Positions 27,229 through 37,118 are shown, counted from the stretch's first letter. The stretch is DNA of 64,000 nt from Fluviicola sp. (GCF_029266855.1 NZ_JAQSWB010000004.1:1-64000), one strand, 5' to 3'. The notes: generated by a model from the sequence alone, not told the origin. Translations and numbers: made by a program.

Positions 27229-27559
27229 CTTTCAGCAGTTTATTAATGGTTTCAGCATAATCCAATGAATCGTCAATATAGAATTGAAGATCCGGAATTT
27301 TATGCATATTCTTTAAACGTTTCCCTACTTCCCCACGGATTTTGCGTGAATTTTGCTGAATATTTTCCAATACTTCTTTTTTATCGGGACCAGCAAAAAC
27401 TGACAAGTAAATGCGCGCCAAAGATAAATCAGAAGTTACCCTTACAATCGTTACACTCACCATTGCACCAAGGCAAATTTCACTTGCATTGCGTTGAAAA
27501 TAAGTCGCTAATTCCTCTTGAATTACACCCTCAATCCGGTTTTGTCTAATTGAACTCAT
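27224..27559 (-). CDS. rbfA: 30S ribosome-binding factor RbfA
   Basis: 111 residues, the usual size. RbfA aids late maturation of the 16S rRNA 5' end. The KH-like fold includes 'RQNRIEGVIQEELATYF', 'VTIVRVTSDLSLARIYLSVF' and the C-terminal 'IPDLQFYIDDSLDYAETINK'. The start ATG lies 4 nt after a TAACTTTG box, predicting a leaderless mRNA. It is first in a two-gene unit with the LolE-type permease and is divergent from the ABC exporter across 67 bp. Confidence 0.95.
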   Translation of the reverse strand: MSSIRQNRIEGVIQEELATYFQRNASEICLGAMVSVTIVRVTSDLSLARIYLSVFAGPDKKEVLENIQQNSRKIRGEVGKRLKNMHKIPDLQFYIDDSLDYAETINKLLKD

Positions 27560-27563
27560 GCTG

Positions 27564-27571
27564 CAAAGTTA
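27564..27571 (-). promoter_or_regulatory. Predicted -7 box TAACTTTG for rbfA
   Basis: Exact TAnnTTTG match followed by C on the minus strand, 4 nt from the rbfA ATG. A TTG lies 23 nt upstream (27595-27597), within the spacing described for Flavobacterium -33 elements. Confidence 0.75.
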
Positions 27572-27612
27572 AGAATTGTAAACTCGTTCATACACAAAGG
27601 ACAACAAAAACA

Positions 27613-27620
27613 TATCTTTG
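27613..27620 (+). promoter_or_regulatory. Predicted -7 box TATCTTTG for the ABC exporter
   Basis: Exact match, 6 nt before the ATG at 27627. It overlaps an in-frame TTG at 27618, which is therefore not the start. The leader would be absent or only a few nucleotides. Confidence 0.7.
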
Positions 27621-27626
27621 TACTGC

Positions 27627-29465
27627 ATGAAATCGATATTAGCATTCCACAAATACACATTTTCGTATAAAGCTCCGGCGATACTTACGATTGTGTTTAA
27701 CCTTCTTTTTGTGATATTCAATCTCCTGTCCATGGTGTTGTTTATCCCGTTCCTGCAATTGATTTTCCAACCGGATCTTATTACGAATTACCCAAAACCG
27801 GTTTATCATGGAGGATTTGTTGCATTTTTCAATTATTGCAAAGATTTATTTAATTATACCATGCAGGAAATGGTAAAGGAGGACCCGAAAGATGCGCTTT
27901 TCTTTGTGTGTGTTTCCGTACTTGCTGCCTTTTTCCTTAAGAATTTAACCCGTTACGGTGCAATCTGGCATCAGTCGCAATTACGAATGGCTGTTGTCCG
28001 GGATGTGAAAGACAAAATCTTCTCCAAAGCAATGAAACTTCCGCTTTCGTTTTATACGGAGGAGCGCAAGGGAGATCTGATGTCGCGAATGAACAGCGAT
28101 GTGGGAGAAATTGAAATTGCCGTTGTGGCCATTTTGGAACTGATTTACAGAGAACCTTTTGCTATTATCACAGCGGTGGGAGCTTTGTTATATATCAGCC
28201 CGCAACTAACCCTTATTTCTTTTATCCTGCTTCCTGTCTCTGCCTTTGTAATTTCCAGAATCGGTAAAAGTTTGAAACGTACTGCCAAACTGGGACAAGA
28301 ACAAAACGGGATTGTTTTTTCAACAATTGAAGAGGCATTGGGCGGAATCAAAGTGATCAAAGCATTCAATGCCATCCCATTCATGATGGAACGCTTCCGT
28401 AAAATTAACTTAAGACATCAGCAGTTGATAACCCGTACTTTCCGAAAGAAAGACCTTTCTCCGCCACTCAATGAATTTTTGGGTGCAACGGTTATGATCT
28501 GCCTCGTATGGTTTGGTGGTATCATGATCCTGGACAAGGATGTAAACAGTCTGACGGGAGCTGAATTCATTACTTTCATTATTGTCTTTTCTCAACTGCT
28601 TAGACCAATCCAGGGAATCGCGACCGCTGTCGGTAACCTCAATAAAGCAGAAGCTTCCCGAGATCGTATCAACGCAATCCTCGATACGGATGAAAACATT
28701 TACGAAGCTGAAAATCCAAAAAGCCTGAACGGTTTGAAGAATGAGATCCGATTGGAAGGTGTCAGCTTTAAATACAAAGACGAATGGGTTCTAAAGAACA
28801 TCAATTTTGATCTGAAACGCGGTAAAACAATTGCTCTTGTCGGAGAATCGGGGAGCGGAAAATCTACCATTGCCGATCTGCTTCCGCGCTTTTATGATGT
28901 TAACGAAGGAGCTATTTATATTGATGATATCAACATCAAAGAATACGGTTTGGAAGATTTACATAAAAACATCGGGATCGTATCACAGGAATCTATTTTA
29001 TTCAATGATACTGTTCGAAACAATATCGCTTTCGGAAGAGACGAAGCTACCATGGAACAGATTATTCAGGCTGCAAAAATCGCACATGCACATTCCTTTA
29101 TTGAACAATTGGAAAACGGATACGATACTGTAATCGGGGAACGCGGAAATAAACTTTCCGGGGGCCAGAAACAGCGTCTAAGTATTGCCCGTGCCGTTTT
29201 AAAAGACCCATCGATACTTATTCTGGATGAAGCAACTTCTGCACTAGACACAGAAAGCGAACGTATTGTTCAGGGAGCATTGGATGAATTAATGAAAGAC
29301 CGTACTTCCCTGATCATTGCACACAGAATGAGTACGATCATTAGCGCAGACGAAATCCTGGTATTGTCAAAAGGTCAAATCATTGAACGGGGAAAACACC
29401 AGGATCTGATCGCATTGGGAGGCACTTATGCAAACCTTTGCGGACTTCAGGGAATCTTCAATTAA
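27627..29465 (+). CDS. MsbA-type ABC transporter, fused permease and ATPase
   Basis: 612 residues. The N-terminal part (about 1-330) is an ABC type 1 transmembrane domain with six helices; a long loop ('YCKDLFNYTMQEMVKEDPKD') follows TM1, as in other Bacteroidota members. The C-terminal ATPase has Walker A 'GESGSGKST', Q-loop 'IGIVSQESILFND', signature 'LSGGQKQRLSIARA', Walker B 'SILILDEATSALD' and H-loop 'IIAHRMS'. It works as a homodimer in the inner membrane and probably flips lipid A core or another lipid; the substrate is not certain. Divergent from rbfA. Confidence 0.9.
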   Translation: MKSILAFHKYTFSYKAPAILTIVFNLLFVIFNLLSMVLFIPFLQLIFQPDLITNYPKPVYHGGFVAFFNYCKDLFNYTMQEMVKEDPKDALFFVCVSVLAAFFLKNLTRYGAIWHQSQLRMAVVRDVKDKIFSKAMKLPLSFYTEERKGDLMSRMNSDVGEIEIAVVAILELIYREPFAIITAVGALLYISPQLTLISFILLPVSAFVISRIGKSLKRTAKLGQEQNGIVFSTIEEALGGIKVIKAFNAIPFMMERFRKINLRHQQLITRTFRKKDLSPPLNEFLGATVMICLVWFGGIMILDKDVNSLTGAEFITFIIVFSQLLRPIQGIATAVGNLNKAEASRDRINAILDTDENIYEAENPKSLNGLKNEIRLEGVSFKYKDEWVLKNINFDLKRGKTIALVGESGSGKSTIADLLPRFYDVNEGAIYIDDINIKEYGLEDLHKNIGIVSQESILFNDTVRNNIAFGRDEATMEQIIQAAKIAHAHSFIEQLENGYDTVIGERGNKLSGGQKQRLSIARAVLKDPSILILDEATSALDTESERIVQGALDELMKDRTSLIIAHRMSTIISADEILVLSKGQIIERGKHQDLIALGGTYANLCGLQGIFN

Positions 29466-29585
29466 TTTGTGAATTTTTCACTGATAAATCATTGATCCCT
29501 ACCGTTTAATCAGTATATTTCCATTTTGGTTCGCTTTTTGTATTTGAACAAACAACTATTCCATTTAAGGAACGTTATTTACTAT

Positions 29586-31988
29586 ATGAAGCTAATTTGG
29601 ATAATAGCACTTCTTTTTCCTTTTTCCCTGATGAGTCAATTGGTCACATCACCACAAAGTGCTGCGTCTTTGGTTCAAAACACACTTCTCGGGCCGGGAG
29701 TTACTGTTTCAAACATTAGCTACTCCGGAGCATCCGTAGCAATTGGAAAATTTACAGCTAACGGTACAAATCTCGGAATCAATTCCGGTGTTGTAATCAC
29801 AACCGGAACCATCGCCAATAACGGAAACGGGCCACAAGGACCAAATAACTCGTCCAATTCAGGTTACGACAACAATTATCCCGGCTTCTCTGCTTTAACA
29901 AATTTATTAGCCCCTAATTCAAGTACTCACAATGCTGCAATCCTTGAATTTGACTTCATTCCTTATTCCGATACAGTTCGTTTCAAATATGTATTCGGGT
30001 CAGAAGAATACCCAGAATATGTCTGTTCCCAATTCAATGATGTTTTTGCCTTCTTCATTAGTGGTCCCGGAATTTCAGGAGCTCAGAATATAGCAAAACT
30101 GCCAAATGGGTCGACCGTTACGATCAACAATGTGAACAACGGGAATCCCGGAGGAACCGGAAGCGGGGTAAATGCATGCGGAGCTAGTAATCCAGCTTAT
30201 TTTGTAAACAATGGAAATGGAAATCAAGCTCCTTACAACGGATCTTCCAGCTATATTCAATACGACGGTTTTACCAAAGTACTGGAAGCTGTTTCGAAAG
30301 TTCAATGTGGGCAAACATATCATTTGATCATTGCAATTGCAGACGCGGGTGATGGAATCTTTGATTCGGGAATTTTCCTTGAAGCAAACAGTCTTACTTC
30401 CAAAGTTCCGGTTGAAGTTGATTATGCAATGTCATTTGATGCTTTCAATGATGGCGTCACCATGGCAGAAGGCTGTGTAAATACCACTGTCACATTAACC
30501 CGCAATGGTTCTACAGCTGCTGCAATGACAGTTCCGATTACAGTTAGCGGGACTGCTACGGAAGGTATAGATTATTCCAATATTCCCAATTCAGTTACAT
30601 TCGCTCCTGGTCAATCCACCGCTCAGTTCAATTTCAATGCATTGACAGACGGCCTCACCGAAGGAGTTGAAACCGTTGATTTGATTTTTGCGGTTCCGGA
30701 CCCATGTGGTGGTTCTAATCCATTGGAAATTAATCTTAAAATTAATGATATTCAGCCTGTCCAGGTCACTGTAAACTCTGTTACTAAACTTTGTCCGCAG
30801 GATGAAGCAGAACTTACTGCTATTCCAAGCGGAGGTTCGGGACCATATACCATTTTGTGGAGTACGGGAGAAACTACGGCTTCTATTATTGTCAATCCAC
30901 CTGCAACACAAAACTATACTGTTTCTGTCACAGATGCCTGTTTACAACAAACGGCGAATGCAACAGCTACGGTAACAGTTCCTGTCTACCAGCCAATCGG
31001 TTTAATTACAACTCCTGATATTACAGAAATCTGTCCTTATGTTCCGAAAGAACTGACTGTTCAGGTTACGGGTGGTGCAGGAAATTTTGTTTATTCATGG
31101 AGCCTGGCAAATGGAACTATTCTGGGAACAAATGATACGCTGGATGTTATCCCAAGTACCAGCACTATGTATTTTGTTGAAGTGACTGATCAATGTGGCG
31201 TTTCTGCCATTGACAGTGTTTTATATATCATTACAAGTCCTCCTTTGGTGCTTACGATGTCTCCTGATCAAATCATCTGTCCGGGAGATACTGTTCCGAT
31301 CAGTGTAAGTGCGACAGGAGGATATGGTCAGTATTTTTACAATTGGCTGCATAGCGGAGAAACGACTTCCCAGGTTTTTGTCAATCCGTACACTTCAACG
31401 TCCTATACTGTTTCCGTTTCTGATGAATGTCAAACATTTACAGTTGAAGGAACGACCAATATAACAGTCATAGAACCGATCGCAAATTTTATTATTTCGA
31501 GTCATACTTTATTTGAAGATCTTCCCATTACTTTTCAAAATCTTACTTCGGGCGGGAATACCTACGAATGGGAATTTGGTGACGGACAGACTTCTACCCT
31601 GGTACATCCGAATAACACATACGATGTTCCCGGAACCTATTATGTTACTTTAATTGCAACCAATTACCTTGGGTGTAAGGATACAGCCGTAAGACCGATA
31701 ACTATCCAGGAAGAATACTGGATTTATGTTCCGAATACCTTTACACCGGATGGCAATCAGTTTAACAATACATTCAAAGCCTCTATGATCAATATCAAAG
31801 AGATCGAGGTTAGTATTTACGATCGCTGGGGACTGCTGGTATTCCACTCAAACAGTATTCGCTGGGAATGGGATGGAACCTATAAGGATTTATTGGTTCC
31901 TGACGGAACTTACACGTATAAGATCAAATACACATCCAGATCAAATATTTCAGAACAAATTATCGGTCACGTAAATGTTTTAAAGTGA
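29586..31988 (+). CDS. Choice-of-anchor L adhesin with Calx-beta, PKD and CHU_C domains
   Basis: 800 residues from ATG at 29586 (MKLIWIIALLFPFSLMSQ signal peptide); upstream codons to 29526 are not needed. Residues about 20-275 match the choice-of-anchor L domain: 'SAASLVQNTLLGPGVTVSNI', 'LEFDFIPYSDTVRFKYVFGS', 'FNDVFAFFISGPGI', 'CGQTYHLIIAIADAGDGIFD'. A Calx-beta-like domain follows (about 280-390, 'TATEGIDYSNIP', 'DGLTEGVETVDLIF'). Then come two or three immunoglobulin-like modules, a PKD domain (about 632-708, 'WEFGDGQTSTLVHPNNTYDV') and CHU_C ('NTFTPDGNQFNNTF', 'YDRWGLLVF', 'WDGTYKD'). T9SS exported. Its domain order closely parallels the protein at 61418-63652. Its 3' end overlaps the convergent SDR gene by 9 bp. 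Confidence 0.88.
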   Translation: MKLIWIIALLFPFSLMSQLVTSPQSAASLVQNTLLGPGVTVSNISYSGASVAIGKFTANGTNLGINSGVVITTGTIANNGNGPQGPNNSSNSGYDNNYPGFSALTNLLAPNSSTHNAAILEFDFIPYSDTVRFKYVFGSEEYPEYVCSQFNDVFAFFISGPGISGAQNIAKLPNGSTVTINNVNNGNPGGTGSGVNACGASNPAYFVNNGNGNQAPYNGSSSYIQYDGFTKVLEAVSKVQCGQTYHLIIAIADAGDGIFDSGIFLEANSLTSKVPVEVDYAMSFDAFNDGVTMAEGCVNTTVTLTRNGSTAAAMTVPITVSGTATEGIDYSNIPNSVTFAPGQSTAQFNFNALTDGLTEGVETVDLIFAVPDPCGGSNPLEINLKINDIQPVQVTVNSVTKLCPQDEAELTAIPSGGSGPYTILWSTGETTASIIVNPPATQNYTVSVTDACLQQTANATATVTVPVYQPIGLITTPDITEICPYVPKELTVQVTGGAGNFVYSWSLANGTILGTNDTLDVIPSTSTMYFVEVTDQCGVSAIDSVLYIITSPPLVLTMSPDQIICPGDTVPISVSATGGYGQYFYNWLHSGETTSQVFVNPYTSTSYTVSVSDECQTFTVEGTTNITVIEPIANFIISSHTLFEDLPITFQNLTSGGNTYEWEFGDGQTSTLVHPNNTYDVPGTYYVTLIATNYLGCKDTAVRPITIQEEYWIYVPNTFTPDGNQFNNTFKASMINIKEIEVSIYDRWGLLVFHSNSIRWEWDGTYKDLLVPDGTYTYKIKYTSRSNISEQIIGHVNVLK

Positions 31989-32765
31989 TTTGGTTCTTCC
32001 ACCGTCAACGGGAATGTTAATTCCATTGATATAACTTGCTGCTGGAGATGCCAAGAATACTACGGCAGCCGCTATCTCTTCAGGTTTAGCGATTCGTTTC
32101 ATTGGTGATTCATCAGCCATTTCTTCGAAAATAGTATCTACCGAATCTCCTGTTTTTGATGACTTATTGGATGCAATTTCCTGAAGCCTTGTGGTATTAG
32201 TTGCTCCGGGAAGCACATTATTTACAGTGATATTAAACTGTCCCAATTCATTTGCCAGGGTTTTGCTCCAATTTCCTACAGCACCGCGAATCGTATTTGA
32301 AACTCCTAATCCGGGAAGAGGTTGTTTCACACTAGTAGAAATAATGTTCACAATTCTTCCGCCGCCTTGTTTTTTCATCCCCGGTACAACAGCCTGAACC
32401 AGGATATGGTTACAGATCAAATGCTGGTTAAAAGCTGAAAGAAACTCGCTGATATCCGCGTCAATGATGGGTCCTGCTTTAGGTCCCCCGGTATTATTTA
32501 TTAAAATATCAATTGACTTTCCTTTTGAAAGATAGTCCGTGATTTTCTGTTTTAAATCAGAAGGATTTGTAAAGTCGCCAACTAAATAATCATGTGTTTG
32601 AGCATCTTCCCGGGGAAGTTCTTCTTTCACAAGCTTCAATTTTTCTTCATTACGTGCCAATAATACTACATTAGCGCCCATAGCCGCCAATTTTAATGCA
32701 ACTGCTTTCCCAATACCTTGAGTGCTTCCTGCAACAAGAGCAACTTTACCGTTTAAATCTTTCAT
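31980..32765 (-). CDS. Short-chain dehydrogenase/reductase family protein lacking the usual YxxxK
   Basis: 261 residues with a Rossmann fold. The cofactor motif is 'VALVAGSTQGIGKAVALKL' (TGxxxGIG type), followed by 'NNTGG' and 'IISTSVKQPLPGLG' with the conserved Ser region. Where YxxxK is expected, the sequence is 'VSNTIRGAVGNWSKTLANEL', so the catalytic Tyr is absent and the Lys position is Ile or Arg. This SN-x-x-R pattern is known from a divergent SDR subgroup. The C-terminus 'SYINGINIPVDGG' is typical. The enzyme may be an atypical reductase or non-catalytic; substrate unknown. Its ATG lies 4 nt from a promoter box. Confidence 0.85.
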   Translation of the reverse strand: MKDLNGKVALVAGSTQGIGKAVALKLAAMGANVVLLARNEEKLKLVKEELPREDAQTHDYLVGDFTNPSDLKQKITDYLSKGKSIDILINNTGGPKAGPIIDADISEFLSAFNQHLICNHILVQAVVPGMKKQGGGRIVNIISTSVKQPLPGLGVSNTIRGAVGNWSKTLANELGQFNITVNNVLPGATNTTRLQEIASNKSSKTGDSVDTIFEEMADESPMKRIAKPEEIAAAVVFLASPAASYINGINIPVDGGRTKSL

Positions 32766-32769
32766 GAAA

Positions 32770-32777
32770 CAAAATTA
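32770..32777 (-). promoter_or_regulatory. Predicted -7 box TAATTTTG for the SDR gene
   Basis: Exact TAnnTTTG match on the minus strand, 4 nt (TTTC) before the ATG at 32765. Predicts a leaderless mRNA. Confidence 0.65.
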
Positions 32778-33123
32778 ATCATTCTGGGCATTCATAGACA
32801 TCTTACCATTGACGATTGCATTACCAGGAAATCATATTAATAATTAATTTATCGTAAGCTAAGCGTAAATTATTTAATTGCAATGTTATTAATTGATAAG
32901 GCAAGTGATTTTTTGTTAAATAAACAACTTGTTGATAAAAAATTAATGATGTGTTAATTACTCGATTGTTAATTGGAAACAATCAAATATTCATTCGCAA
33001 GTGGAAAATACAAAATCCGCCCCTTTTCACTGCACTTAATAGACTCACTATCTATTAGTTGAAACTGCCTTTTACGTTTTTTAACAATGTCAGTTTACCT
33101 ATTTTTGTGGAAACTCTAAGATT
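32778..33123. other. AT-rich intergenic region between divergent genes
   Basis: Contains the promoter of the 33124 gene (33100-33107). It also holds a 7-bp hairpin GATTGTT-AATTGGA-AACAATC (32964-32984) of unknown meaning. From 32825 to 32960 the DNA is extremely AT-rich with many TTAAT words. No gene was seen. Confidence 0.5.
33100..33107 (+). promoter_or_regulatory. Predicted -7 box TATTTTTG for surface protein paralog 1
   Basis: TAnnTTTG match 16 nt before the ATG at 33124. Confidence 0.6.
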
Positions 33124-36100
33124 ATGAAAAAAAAATTACTCTGGCTGGGTCTATTCTGCCTGTTTAGCTGTTTCATTTACGGCCAAACGACGATAACCAC
33201 GAATCATCCGAACAATAACGGAAACGGATCCGTTACTTTCAATGTGCAAAACACCAATGCTTTTGACATCATTATCACAGGTGTCCAATGTCATTTAGGG
33301 TCTACAACAACAAACAACATTGAATTACTTTATCGCACTACACCTTTTGTAGACAATGCCGCTCCATGGGATTTCGGAACTGTTGGAGCAGGACAAAACG
33401 GGTGGATCTCTGCAGGTACGGGAGTTGTTTCAAACTCCAATACTGCAAACGGGATCGTTCCTGCATTAACATCCTTGTCACTAACAATTCCTGCAGGAGC
33501 TACCTACCAGCTCGGTTTGTCAGCGACAACCATGCAATATTCTACCTTAACAAGCGGAGCGGGTACCAATACCTTTAGCGGTGGCGGTGTCAACTTACTT
33601 ACAGGTGACGGGATTTCCTGGGGAGGGGTCGCATATCCATCCACACCGGCGAATTATCCACGAGGGCTTATTGGCGGAATTACTTTCATTCCGGCCGTAC
33701 CATGTACATCACCTCCAACTGCAGGAACAGTTTCTGCAGCGAATAATCCGATCTGTCCTTCTGTAAACAATACACTTTCCTTGTTAGGAGGAACAGGAGG
33801 AACAGGACAAACTTACCAATGGCAAAGCTCTCCAACAGGAGCTCTTGGAACTTATACAAATATTTCAGGTGCTACGAACAGCACATACATTGCTAGTCAA
33901 ACTGTTGATACCTATTACCGCGTTTATATGACCTGTGGCGGATTGTCCGATACAACAGCCGGACTTCTCGTGAATACAAGTAACTTCATTAACTGTTATT
34001 GTACCAGCAATGCAACCAGTACCTTCGATGAAGAAATTCTGAATGTAAGTATCGGAACATTGAATAATAGCTCTACCTGTTCAACAACCGGTGGTGCAGG
34101 ATCTATGCTGAACCAATATTCCAATTACACTGCGCTACCGGCAACTATTCTTGCAAGAACCGTTAACTACGGATTGAATGTTCAGGTTGGTTCTTGTGGC
34201 GGTAGTTTTAGTAACATGACTAAAGTTTATATCGACTATAACCAAAATGGATTATTCTCAGATCCTGGGGAAGAAGTTTATGCTTCAGCAACTGCTGTAG
34301 TTGGCCCGCATAATGAAATCGGATCAATTACGATTCCGTTGACAGCAACTCTTGGAACCACCAGGATGCGTGTCATTAATGTTGAAACAACAGTTATTGG
34401 AAGCATCAGCCCATGTGGAACATATACATGGGGAGAAACTGAAGACTACTTTGTAAACATTGCTCCGGCTCCAACATGTCCTCAACCAACTGTATTCACA
34501 AACCTTGGTGCAACAGATACGGAAATTGAGCTTGGATGGACAGTAGGTGGTTCAGAAACGTCATGGCAAGTACAGTACGGACCTCCGGGATTCGCACTTG
34601 GAACAGGTGATTCTGTTATTGCTACGACAAATCCGTTTACACTTACCAATTTAACTCCAAACTCATTCTACCAGGTTTATGTGTTGGCAGTTTGTTCATC
34701 AACTGATTCATCTTACTATACAGGACCTCTTTCTTTCAACACTTACAATCAGGGAATTTACATGGATTGGTCTGATGACTGCCCTACTTCCGGATTCGTA
34801 GATATTTCCACTACAGGAACAAATGCAAACACAACCGATGATTCGGAATTCGGATTAGCATTACCATTCCCATTGTTATATCAGGGAAGTTTAATCAATG
34901 ACATTACAATCGGTAACAACGGTGGTGTCGTATTAGGTTCTCAAACAGCACAAATAGGTTACAATATGGTAGCTGGAAACGGTTTATACCCTTATGTACA
35001 AGATATGAACACTCCATATGACGGTGTATATTATCAGACATTGGGTGTTGCACCAAATCGCAAATTTGTTGTAATGTGGTCGGATTTGGCTCATTTCTTC
35101 TCTTCATTGGGTACAGACGGAACTACTTTCGAATTAATTATCGAAGAAGCTACTCATGAAGTTTATTTTGTATATGAGGATGTAAATCATGACAATGCTT
35201 CATACGATAATGGAGCTGATGCAGAAATAGGTGCACGTGGTAATCAAAACATTAATGTTTCCATGAACAGTACGGCTTATTTGCAGGACAACTCATGTGT
35301 TCACTTCTACTATACAGATTGCCCGAAACCACAAAGTTTCGTAACAACTTTCCTTGGAGCTGAAGAAATTCAATTTGGCTGGACTCCGGGTTACTCGAAT
35401 GAAACAAACTGGATCATTGAGTACGGTCCTGCAGGCTTTGCACCAGGAACAGGTAATATCTTACTTGAAACAAATAGTTTCTCCAGTATCTCTTCCCTAA
35501 CTCAATTGACCGATTATACGATCTACATTTATGCAAATTGTGCAAACGGAGATACTTCATTGGCATTGATTCACGACTTCACAACATTGCCATATTGTTC
35601 TAACCCGGCATCAATCAATGGATCTTCAGATCCGGATTCATTGGAATTAAGCTGGTCATGGACAGAATCAAGTCCTATTTTCCCTATCGAGTCATTCAAT
35701 ATTCAATACGGTATGAGTGGTTTCCAATTAGGAAGCGGAACCATTGTAGAAGCAAATGGTGTTAATTTCTCTGATACGATTTACGATACGACTCTAATGG
35801 GGTCAGGAGTTTACCAAGTGTACGTACAAGCTGTTTGTACAACTGGTGACACTTCTGCCTTCTCAGGACCTTTCATTGTTGTTATGCCAGTTACAAATGA
35901 CATCGTTTGTGATCAGGAAGCCCTACAATTAGGTGAAACATACACATTCAACAACAATGGTGCAGGTGTTTCATTAAATGAAACAGATATCGCTCCACCT
36001 GCAACAGGTGCTCAGGAGACCGACGGTTGGATAAATACAACTTTGAACGGAACCCTTTGGTACACGTTCGTAGCTCCTGCATCCGGTTCTGTAAGAATCA

Positions 36101-37089
36101 ACTCAAATGCAATTTCGTATAACGGTCAGGCGGCAGTATATACAGCAACAAACTGTGCCGACTTTAACACATTTACTTTGCTTGCAGCAAATGATGATGA
36201 AATTGATGGAACAAGCTTGGCTCCAAACTTCACAGTTTGTGATTTAACGCCAGGGACTACCTACTATATCATGTATGACAAATTCAATGCTACTTCAGGA
36301 AATTTTAGCCTGAATGTAAGTGAAATTGTTCTTGAAGGTGGAGCAGCCAACCCTTTGACTGAAGTTTGTACAGGTACAGTTGTAGACTTGTTTACCACAA
36401 TCAACGGTAACAACACCGGAGGAGAATGGTCTTCTTCAATTGCATCCGTTAATGCGAGTATTCAGGATTCCATGTTCAACACTGCGGGTCTTGCATATCA
36501 AACATTCGACCTTGAATATCGTGTAACAGATGGTTGTGCTTATGATTCAATTGTTTCGCAGGTGAAAATCTACGCATTATCAAATGCAGGTCAGGACGGT
36601 GTTATTACCGCTTGCAGAAATGAACCTATCGATTTATTGGCTGGTTTAAATGGTAATACAGATTTGAATGGTGACTGGTATGATCCATCAAATGCCTTAT
36701 TGCCAAACTCGCAGATAACTACTGCAAATTTCCCTGGACAATATAACTACGATTATATTTCCGGAAATGGGATTTGTCCGGATGATACCGCGAATGTGGT
36801 TGTAACACTAGGGACTTGTGACTGGTTATCTGTTGATGAAAATGCATTGGAGCAAGTAACTATTTATCCGAATCCTTCAACAGGTGTTGTATTCATTGAG
36901 TCTACATTCAGTACAGGTAATTTTAACCTGACTGTAACAGACATCAATGGTCGTACAGTTCAAACCGGACAGAACATCATTTCTTCCGGAACAAATACTG
37001 TAAACCTGAAAGAAGTTGAAAGAGGAACTTACTTCTTTAAGCTTTCTACAGAGAATGCTGAAAAAGTATTCAGAATTGTACTGCAATAA
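33124..37089 (+). CDS. T9SS surface protein with GEVED and fibronectin III domains, tandem paralog 1
   Basis: 1321 residues, signal peptide 'MKKKLLWLGLFCLFSCFIYG'. The N-terminal 190 residues form an unassigned beta module, followed by an Ig-like segment. A GEVED domain lies at about 313-447 ('VYIDYNQNGLFSDPGEEVYA', 'RMRVINVET', 'GETEDYFVNI'). Fibronectin III-like modules begin near 450 ('ELGWTVGGSETSWQVQYGPP'), separated by a repeated module starting 'DWSDDCPTSGFVDISTTG'. About 930-1075 is a PPC-like beta domain ('SLNETDIAPPATG'). The type A T9SS sorting domain ends the protein ('VTIYPNPSTGVVF', 'EVERGTYFFKLSTENAEKVF'). From about residue 740 onward it is closely similar to the next two genes. 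Probably an abundant surface or secreted protein; ligand unknown. Confidence 0.88.
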   Translation: MKKKLLWLGLFCLFSCFIYGQTTITTNHPNNNGNGSVTFNVQNTNAFDIIITGVQCHLGSTTTNNIELLYRTTPFVDNAAPWDFGTVGAGQNGWISAGTGVVSNSNTANGIVPALTSLSLTIPAGATYQLGLSATTMQYSTLTSGAGTNTFSGGGVNLLTGDGISWGGVAYPSTPANYPRGLIGGITFIPAVPCTSPPTAGTVSAANNPICPSVNNTLSLLGGTGGTGQTYQWQSSPTGALGTYTNISGATNSTYIASQTVDTYYRVYMTCGGLSDTTAGLLVNTSNFINCYCTSNATSTFDEEILNVSIGTLNNSSTCSTTGGAGSMLNQYSNYTALPATILARTVNYGLNVQVGSCGGSFSNMTKVYIDYNQNGLFSDPGEEVYASATAVVGPHNEIGSITIPLTATLGTTRMRVINVETTVIGSISPCGTYTWGETEDYFVNIAPAPTCPQPTVFTNLGATDTEIELGWTVGGSETSWQVQYGPPGFALGTGDSVIATTNPFTLTNLTPNSFYQVYVLAVCSSTDSSYYTGPLSFNTYNQGIYMDWSDDCPTSGFVDISTTGTNANTTDDSEFGLALPFPLLYQGSLINDITIGNNGGVVLGSQTAQIGYNMVAGNGLYPYVQDMNTPYDGVYYQTLGVAPNRKFVVMWSDLAHFFSSLGTDGTTFELIIEEATHEVYFVYEDVNHDNASYDNGADAEIGARGNQNINVSMNSTAYLQDNSCVHFYYTDCPKPQSFVTTFLGAEEIQFGWTPGYSNETNWIIEYGPAGFAPGTGNILLETNSFSSISSLTQLTDYTIYIYANCANGDTSLALIHDFTTLPYCSNPASINGSSDPDSLELSWSWTESSPIFPIESFNIQYGMSGFQLGSGTIVEANGVNFSDTIYDTTLMGSGVYQVYVQAVCTTGDTSAFSGPFIVVMPVTNDIVCDQEALQLGETYTFNNNGAGVSLNETDIAPPATGAQETDGWINTTLNGTLWYTFVAPASGSVRINSNAISYNGQAAVYTATNCADFNTFTLLAANDDEIDGTSLAPNFTVCDLTPGTTYYIMYDKFNATSGNFSLNVSEIVLEGGAANPLTEVCTGTVVDLFTTINGNNTGGEWSSSIASVNASIQDSMFNTAGLAYQTFDLEYRVTDGCAYDSIVSQVKIYALSNAGQDGVITACRNEPIDLLAGLNGNTDLNGDWYDPSNALLPNSQITTANFPGQYNYDYISGNGICPDDTANVVVTLGTCDWLSVDENALEQVTIYPNPSTGVVFIESTFSTGNFNLTVTDINGRTVQTGQNIISSGTNTVNLKEVERGTYFFKLSTENAEKVFRIVLQ

Positions 37090-37118
37090 TCTGAAATAAG
37101 ATTGATGTTTTTAGAGCA

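Noticed and set aside
32825-32960. Replication origin or attachment site in the AT-rich gap
   Set aside because: No DnaA-box cluster, dnaA or integrase gene, or flanking duplication is visible. The AT-rich DNA is explained well enough as a divergent promoter region.
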